From assembly GCA_023807065.1 (NCBI GenBank), contig JAJJLU010003889.1, positions 1 to 25,777 on the forward strand: 25,777 nt of DNA. The letters are read 5' to 3'. Position 1 is the stretch's first letter; every line of letters begins with the position of its first letter. The notes beneath the pieces were generated by a model. It was not told the origin of the DNA and searched no databases. It saw only the letters and a program-made list of their open reading frames with translations. Positions 20,375-25,777 of this stretch are shown one piece after another. The position numbers were made by a program, and so were the translations under genes. This DNA comes from Isotricha intestinalis. Lineage: Eukaryota > Ciliophora > Litostomatea > Vestibuliferida > Isotrichidae.

Positions 20375-20388
20375 TTTTTTTTTTTTTT
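20375..20388 (-). promoter_or_regulatory. Poly(A) leader directly before the otubain start codon
   Basis: On the coding strand fourteen A residues in a row touch the ATG. A-rich leaders are the rule for genes in this window (AAAATG-type contexts), but this is the longest pure run. It may aid initiation or simply reflect base composition; the run is also prone to length change and to sequencing error. Confidence 0.4.
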
Positions 20389-20536
20389 AAATTAATAACT
20401 ATCTATTAAATATAAAAAATTATTCAAATTAATAAGAATAATTTATTAATTAATTCTCAATTGTTTTTTTATAAAAATTATTTATTTTTACTTTAAAGAA
20501 AAGAAATTTATATTTTTATATATATTTTAAATAATT

Positions 20537-21427
20537 TTATTTAAAAAATTCATCAGGTTGTTTTTTTTTCCTTTTAAAAACTTGAGGAACGTTACATTTA
20601 GGACAAGAATTTTGAGTATAAATTGTATTACAAATTAAGCAAATGACTTTATTACTAAATTCATATTTATGATTTTCATTTTCATTATGACATAAATAAC
20701 AAGCATATGCATTTCCACAACAAGCAAAAATTGGTTTATAATTACCATAAAAATGTTTACATTTATCTATTAATTTAGGTTCTACTTTAACTAATTTTTT
20801 TTCTGAAGTTTTTTTCTTCTTTGGTATTTCTTTTAAAGGTTCGTTTGTTGTTTTTTTTGGTATTTCTTTTTTTTCTTCTTTTGGCTTTTTTATTGTATTT
20901 TTTTTATTTAAACTTTTTAATAAATTTAATTCACTTAATAATTTCCTTATTTCATCTTTTGTTTGAAAAAGTTCATCTTTTAATATTGAAATATTAATTG
21001 ATTTACTTATTTCTTCATCAGGATTTTTTAATTTATTTCTTTCTATTAAATTATTACATTTTGGACAATTCACTTTTTTATTTTGACAATTAAATAAATG
21101 ATTTATAATATTAATATAATCTAATTTTTCATCTGAACAATTATAAGGGCAAATAAAATATATTTTTGATAAGTATTGTTTTATATTTTTATCTAATAAA
21201 GTATAATTATTACTATTGCAATTACAAGGTAATTTTTGATTATTATTTAGTTGAAAAGTTTCTATACATGTTCTACAAAATGTTTTTTTACATTTATTAC
21301 ATTGAAATGGTTTATATAAAATTCCTTTGCATAATGAACATATTAAACTATTTAAAATATCCTCAGGAATCATATAATTTTTCACACAATTCCTAGGTAA
21401 ATTACAATAATATTCATTATCATTCAT
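20537..21427 (-). CDS. RING + TRAF-type + CHY-type zinc-finger protein, probable E3 ligase
   Basis: A 296-residue protein ending in TAA with three zinc modules. Residues 30-70 are a RING-like finger (C30, C33, C43, C46, C51, C54, C68, C70). Residues 93-124 are a TRAF-type finger (CPYNC, H110, C114, CPKC). Residues about 150-172 may form a short coiled coil, followed by a Lys/Glu/Pro linker with two copies of KEIPKK. Residues 223-278 are a CHY-type finger: CKH, CC at 236-237, C243, CH at 246-247, H253, C263, C266, C275 and C278, a close match to the spacing in Pirh2/RCHY1. Pirh2 is a ubiquitin ligase with CHY first and RING later; here the order is reversed and a TRAF finger is added. E3 activity is inferred. 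The upstream neighbour is the Tul1-like gene, on the same strand. Confidence 0.82.
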   Translation of the reverse strand: MNDNEYYCNLPRNCVKNYMIPEDILNSLICSLCKGILYKPFQCNKCKKTFCRTCIETFQLNNNQKLPCNCNSNNYTLLDKNIKQYLSKIYFICPYNCSDEKLDYINIINHLFNCQNKKVNCPKCNNLIERNKLKNPDEEISKSINISILKDELFQTKDEIRKLLSELNLLKSLNKKNTIKKPKEEKKEIPKKTTNEPLKEIPKKKKTSEKKLVKVEPKLIDKCKHFYGNYKPIFACCGNAYACYLCHNENENHKYEFSNKVICLICNTIYTQNSCPKCNVPQVFKRKKKQPDEFFK

Positions 21428-21860
21428 TTTAAAATTAATAATAAAAATAATAAATTAATCTAATTCCCAAAAGGAAAATAAACATATTATGATGAATTAA
21501 AATTATTATCTTTTGTTTTTGAATTTAAAGGAAATAAAATTATATAAAGTAATAAAAATAATTAAAAATTAGAAAATTAAATTGTGAAAGTTTAAAAAAA
21601 CATTTAAACTTTATTCTAATAATAAAATTGACATTAATACAGATGATACAATAAAATTTAAAAAAAATTAAAAATAATCTTTCAAATTAAAATTCATATT
21701 TATTTAAGTTTAATAAAGAAATGAATATAATATATCAAACACAACCCTAATCTTAATAATATATATATTTAACACATTCTCTATCAAAAATATTTGATAT
21801 CTAATATAACAAAATCATAAAATAAAAACTAATATAATAAAACAAGATTAATTAATATAA
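21428..21860. other. Intergenic spacer, no gene seen
   Basis: A 433-base A+T-rich spacer between two co-oriented minus-strand genes. It must include the promoter and leader of the RING-CHY gene and the 3' untranslated end of the Tul1-like gene. No open reading frame, RNA gene or repeat of note is visible apart from a short TA run near 21760-21770. Confidence 0.5.
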
Positions 21861-23699
21861 TTATTCAATAGGAGGAATATTCTGTTTACAATAAGGACAT
21901 TCACTTTTAAATTCTAACCATTTTTCTAAGCAAATAGTATGAAAAATATGATCACAAGGAGTAATCATATAAGGTTTTTTTCTTAAATATATTTTAATAA
22001 AATCCAATATTTGTTTACTTTTATTTATTAAAATAAATAAATTAGTATATTGATTATCTTGTAAAATCTCCTTTTCAAATTCATCATTTTTATTTTTAAG
22101 AGCTCCTAAACAAATTATACAATCTGGATTTTTTGAAATATGTTTTTCAATGATAATATCATCATAATAATAATTATATTTATGATCACATTGGAAAATA
22201 TTTGGGATAAGAAATCTAGCTCCATAATTTTTTTGTAAAAAAATAATTAAAACTTCAATTAAAACAGTGAAAACAATAATCCAAGTTTTATAATAAGAAG
22301 GTTTTAATTCAAAAATATTATAAGGATTTGATTTTAAATAAATAGGAAAAAATATTTTAGCAAAAGTACATGTTATAATATAATTATATGTCATAGGAGG
22401 TCTACTTCCTTTTCTAATTGAATGTTGAATTTGGAAAAACCATGAAGAAAAAAATAAGAAAAACAAGCAATAAAAATTCATAACAATTAATCTACATAAA
22501 ATTAAACTAATAAATATAATAATATAAAATAAACAAGCAAAAATAAATAATTTTTGTCTGAATAAATTTGGATTTGTTTCATTTAAAGTAGAAAAATTAG
22601 ATTTAAAGCAAATATATAAAGTTCTTATTTCAAAAACAGATAAATCAAAAACAAAAATAATAGAAATCATACCATAATAATAAGATATTTCATCTTCTGA
22701 AGCAATAATACATCTATAAAAATGACATGAAGTAATTAAAGCTTTTGTTATTATTGTTATACAAATTGTTACTAAATCCATTCCTAAACATTTTTTTTTA
22801 TCATTCATTATTATTATTAAATTTTCTATAACATAATATAATTGAATTAAACCTATTATTAAAACTATAAAAGAATAGTTCCTTACTTCTCTAATATCAT
22901 TTTTTAAATCATGGATTGATATATTTATATTTAATGTTATATTTTCTCCTGAATTTATTTTTATTATTATATTATTATATCTTGGTTCAAATTTATTGTG
23001 GAATGTATCTAAAAATATTTGATCATTTAAATTAAAAGTTGTTTCTATTGTTAAATTATCAAAATGAAATTTTTTACATTTTGATAATATTTCACATGAA
23101 GATAAATCAAGAGATGAATTTAAATTAATTAAATTTAATTGATTTATTTGATTTTCTTTATTTAATAATTCTCCAAAAGAATAATTAAAATAAATAGAAT
23201 AATTTCCTTTTATATAATTATCATCATAATAACCATCTCTTAATTCAAATAATATTTCTACTTTTGATATAGTAAAATTATTTCCTCTTTTATATCTAAT
23301 TGGTTTTTTAAATTCTAATTCTAATGTTCCATTATTATTTTCAAAGGTATTTCCAAAAAAATATAAATTCTTCCATGTTCCTTTATATTTCATTGTTGTT
23401 AAATCATTTATAAATTCATATATTTTTTTATTTAAAAATACTTTTTCAATATCTATTTCTTCTTTTGTTTCTAATAAATTTCTATCATTAATTATTTCAC
23501 TTTTTTTATTTGGAAATAATGTAATTTTAGTTGTTTCTCTATAATTTGATTTTAATATTGGTGTTATCAATAAAAAAGTAGTAAACATTATTATTGAAAA
23601 AAATGTGAAAATTTTAGTTTCTTGATGAATCTTATATAGATTAATTTGAATATTTTCACATAAAAAATAATTTGATAAAAGTGGAATATGTTCTGACAT
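21861..23699 (-). CDS. Tul1/Dsc1-type transmembrane RING-H2 E3 ubiquitin ligase
   Basis: A 612-residue protein ending in TAA. The cytosolic start contains SEHIPLL, a fit to acidic dileucine sorting signals. A first membrane segment lies at about 31-49. A luminal domain of about 220 residues follows, with the YKGTWKNLYFFG and NGTLELEF features of the Tul1/Dsc1/FLY family. Then come about seven membrane helices, including the family landmarks SSWFFQIQHSIRKGSRPP and KNYGARFLIPN. The C-terminal RING-H2 begins at Cys527 (DCIICLGAL) and includes TPCDHIFHTICLEKW and CPYCKQNIPP, with all metal ligands present. In fungi this protein is the catalytic subunit of the Dsc complex in Golgi and endosomes, which removes misplaced membrane proteins and activates SREBP; in plants FLY1 acts in the endomembrane system. 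A comparable Golgi/endosomal quality-control role is inferred. Divergent from the RNA polymerase gene, 141 bases between the start codons. Confidence 0.88.
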   Translation of the reverse strand: MSEHIPLLSNYFLCENIQINLYKIHQETKIFTFFSIIMFTTFLLITPILKSNYRETTKITLFPNKKSEIINDRNLLETKEEIDIEKVFLNKKIYEFINDLTTMKYKGTWKNLYFFGNTFENNNGTLELEFKKPIRYKRGNNFTISKVEILFELRDGYYDDNYIKGNYSIYFNYSFGELLNKENQINQLNLINLNSSLDLSSCEILSKCKKFHFDNLTIETTFNLNDQIFLDTFHNKFEPRYNNIIIKINSGENITLNINISIHDLKNDIREVRNYSFIVLIIGLIQLYYVIENLIIIMNDKKKCLGMDLVTICITIITKALITSCHFYRCIIASEDEISYYYGMISIIFVFDLSVFEIRTLYICFKSNFSTLNETNPNLFRQKLFIFACLFYIIIFISLILCRLIVMNFYCLFFLFFSSWFFQIQHSIRKGSRPPMTYNYIITCTFAKIFFPIYLKSNPYNIFELKPSYYKTWIIVFTVLIEVLIIFLQKNYGARFLIPNIFQCDHKYNYYYDDIIIEKHISKNPDCIICLGALKNKNDEFEKEILQDNQYTNLFILINKSKQILDFIKIYLRKKPYMITPCDHIFHTICLEKWLEFKSECPYCKQNIPPIE

Positions 23700-23840
23700 T
23701 TATATTAATATCGTCATACTTAGTTAATTAAAAATAATTATTTAAATTTTAGAGCGTCATTAAAAAATTATTGAAATAATTAAATTAAAAAAATTATTAA
23801 TTTTTTTTCTATTTTTTTTAACACAAATTTAAAATTAAAA
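23700..23840. promoter_or_regulatory. Divergent promoter spacer between Tul1-like and RNA polymerase genes
   Basis: Only 141 bases separate the two outward-reading start codons, so both promoters must fit or overlap here. Both ATGs have A-rich contexts on their coding strands. No named motif is recognised. Confidence 0.4.
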
Positions 23841-25777
23841 ATGAGTTCTGAAAATGTAGAAATTCAAAAAGAAGAAAACAAAGAAAAGAAATATAAAAAT
23901 AATTTAAATTTACCTCAATTTTTTCAATTAAATTCAAATGAAATTAATATAATTCATCCATATAATTTTAAAGAAGCAATTAATAGATTAGTAAATTTAA
24001 CAGATGAAAATTTAAAAAATGAATTTACAAATTTTATTCAAAGTAATTATGAGACATATGATAAATTCTTCAATTTTAATGAAGACTTTAAATTAGAATC
24101 AGTAAGTTTACTTTCTTCAATATTAAAATCTTATGAAAATACATTCATTGAATTAGAAAATTTAAATAATTATTCTATTGAAGGAAACAAAACAAAGTTT
24201 AAATTAAAAATTATAGAAGAATCAAAATTTAATATTCAAATAAAATGTTATGTTGACTATGATAAATTTACTAAAAATATATATAAAAATATGTGTGAAA
24301 AATCAATATTTAATTCAGGAAAAAAATTAATAAAACAAATTGAAAATCAAGAAAAAGATAAAAAAAATGAATTTGATATATTAATAAATAAAAATTCAGT
24401 TAATCAAATATATTATACTACAGATGGAATTTATGTTATTGAATTACAATATCCTCCTTTATTCAAAACTAATTTTTTAATTGATAAATCTAGAGGAAAA
24501 AAACATAAATTAAAAGAATATGAAGCAGTTATTTTTCCTTTTAGAAATTTTGAAGATGAAATTGCTAATTTAAAATATAGAAGAATGTATATTAAATTTA
24601 AATATAATATTCATGATGATAATAATGAAAATAATAATGATTTAAATATACTTTCTATTTTTGAACATATGTTTGAAGAAAAAAATAAAATAAAATGTTT
24701 ACAAGAAATTAAAGTTGTAAGTGAAATTGAAATGAAAAAAAATTCTAATTATATTAAATATATGGAATTAAGTGAATATTTTAAATACAATTCCAATCAA
24801 GAAATAAAACAAATTTTCATAAATTTAGGATTTTTAAAAGAAATAAATAAAGAAGAATTAAAAACTGAAGAAATAAATAAAAATAAAGAAGAAGAAGAGG
24901 AAAAATATGATGATATATACATAATAAAATTTTATTACATTCTCTTAGCATTAATATCAGAAAACATATTAAGTTATTATAACTCAATATTATTTATAGA
25001 AAAATTCTTATTTTCAGAACCTGAAAAAAATTACAAAAACACAATATTTAAAGATTGTTCTAATTACCCTTTAATTTTTTGTGAAACTCTTCATAAATTA
25101 TTAGATATTTTCCAAAACAGAGATTCTGAATTTACCTTATTACAATTTGAAGAAGAACTTTCAAAAAAATATAAAATAATTTTAGCAGATTACCTTTCAA
25201 AAGGAGAAAAATATATTACAAGAGCATCAAGAAATGAAAATTTAATAAGAATACAAAGATCAATAATAACTCCAACATTTACTTTATTCACTCCTTATGT
25301 TTTAGACCAAGGAAATAGAGTTTTACGTAAATTTTTAAAAACAACATATTATGGTATGATAAGTGTTTTTAAACCAAACGATTTTAGTGAAGAAAAATGG
25401 AATAATAAATTCTTAATTGAATTTATTAAATTTATTTTATCAAAGGGATTATTATTTAGGAGAAAAAAAATTTACTTTCTTTGATTTTTCCCAAAGTCAA
25501 TTTCGAAATATGTCATGTTGGCTTTTAGTAAATCCTGAAAAAATTTTACCAAAAACAGGAAATTATTCAAATATAAAAGTAGTTGCAAAATATGGTGCAA
25601 GAATAAGTCAAACATTAACAACAACAGCAGAAACAGTTAAAATAGGTAAAAATAATATTATAGAAATACCAGAAGTAGAAATTTTAGATGAAAAAGGAAA
25701 AAATAAATATACTTTTCTCAGATGGAGTTGGTAAAATTAGTGTTATTATTTCTAAACAAATTGCTGAAATACAACAT
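23841..25777 (+). CDS. Cellular RNA-dependent RNA polymerase (RDR/QDE-1 family), partial, two frame changes
   Basis: The gene starts at 23841 and runs off the right edge before the catalytic DxDGD motif. Frame 3 encodes 547 residues to a TGA at 25482, frame 1 continues to a TAA at 25732, and frame 2 is open from about 25718 to the end. The joined text follows the RDR core in order: ITPTFTLFTPYVLDQGNRVLRKF (about residues 474-496; the NRVLR element is diagnostic), ISVFKPNDF, FDFSQSQFRNMSCWLL, a VAKYGARISQ stretch and SDGVGKIS at 25718-25741. RDR enzymes copy RNA into double strands that feed small-RNA pathways; in ciliates these act in genome rearrangement and silencing. The N-terminal 450 residues are less conserved. 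Two +1 frame changes mean the gene is broken, mis-sequenced or frameshifted in translation. Recognition of the family is firm; integrity is not. Confidence 0.85.
25463..25485 (+). other. First frame change in the RNA polymerase gene
   Basis: The conserved text leaves frame 3 and resumes in frame 1 somewhere between an A8 run at 25463-25470 and the frame-3 stop TGA at 25482-25484. Seven A instead of eight would restore one frame. Alternatively, skipping the T of the stop in CTT-TGA-T (25479-25485) also gives a family-like protein (IYFL joined to DFSQSQFRN). Confidence 0.7.
25711..25734 (+). other. Second frame change in the RNA polymerase gene
   Basis: Frame 1 reads KYTFLRWSW and stops at TAA (25732-25734), whereas frame 2 from 25718 reads SDGVGKIS, the conserved RDR block. 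One T fewer in the T4 run at 25713-25716 would give KYTFSDGVGKIS. The change therefore lies at or just after this run, upstream of the stop. Confidence 0.75.

Noticed and set aside
21428..21860. A degenerate gene in the 433-base spacer
   Set aside because: A few short open stretches exist but they lack coding-like composition over any useful length.
25463..25485. Euplotes-type +1 frameshift at AAA-TAR
   Set aside because: The stop involved is TGA after CTT, and no AAA-TAA or AAA-TAG is at the junction.
25731..25740. A tiny GT...AG intron (GTAAAATTAG) in the polymerase gene
   Set aside because: These bases encode part of the conserved GVGKIS block in frame 2. Removing them would destroy a diagnostic motif and not restore it.
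23841..25777. Viral origin of the RNA-dependent RNA polymerase
   Set aside because: NRVLR, the S-x-S-Q-x-R element and SDGVGKIS are features of cellular RDR/QDE-1 enzymes, and neighbours and base composition are those of the host.
1..25777. tRNA, rRNA or CRISPR
   Set aside because: No GC-richer block, no T-loop GGTTCGA-like sequence and no regularly spaced direct repeats were seen. A covariance-model scan would be needed to exclude a divergent tRNA.

Overview
The window is very A+T-rich eukaryotic DNA. It holds nine large protein genes (eight intact and one running off the right edge), the 3' end of another gene, and two decayed coding stretches. No intron is needed to read any intact gene: reading frames of 4.4 and 4.9 kb run uninterrupted and spacers are short, mostly 100-250 bases. 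All intact genes use the standard code, with CAA for glutamine and TAA (once TGA) as stop. The protein families are typical of ciliates and similar free-living or gut protists: furin-like Cys-rich surface protein, nose-resistant-to-fluoxetine (NRF) acyltransferase, MORN and EF-hand proteins, many ubiquitin ligases, and a cellular RNA-dependent RNA polymerase. A ciliate with the standard code (heterotrich- or litostome-like) is my best guess. This is inference; no rRNA or tRNA is present to prove it, and no telomere repeat is seen at either end.

Layout. 1-192: last 63 codons of a plus-strand gene. 373-1895: a broken plus-strand membrane-protein gene with at least six frame changes and several stops. 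2078-9915: three minus-strand genes: a HECT ubiquitin ligase with a lipidation-type N-terminus, a MORN-repeat protein also starting with a myristoylation-type Met-Gly, and a 1473-residue multi-EF-hand protein. 10029-10670: a second, poorly preserved coding remnant. 11055-18407: two plus-strand membrane-protein genes, a 1619-residue Cys-rich receptor-like protein and an NRF-type acyltransferase homologue. 18518-23699: three minus-strand ubiquitin-pathway genes in a row: an otubain-type deubiquitinase fused to a RING/IBR-like zinc module, a RING plus TRAF-finger plus CHY-finger protein, and a Tul1/Dsc1-type transmembrane RING-H2 ligase. 23841-end: an RNA-dependent RNA polymerase gene read in three successive frames.

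Four of the nine large genes therefore belong to ubiquitin conjugation or removal. The sequence does not show whether they work together. The most unusual items are the two domain architectures (otubain + RING/IBR-like; RING + TRAF + CHY in an order opposite to Pirh2) and the two +1 frame changes in a highly conserved RNA polymerase gene, the first of which can be read at a CTT-TGA-T site. Both damaged loci with recognisable coding sequence lie near the window edges, so assembly error has to be excluded before biology is claimed.
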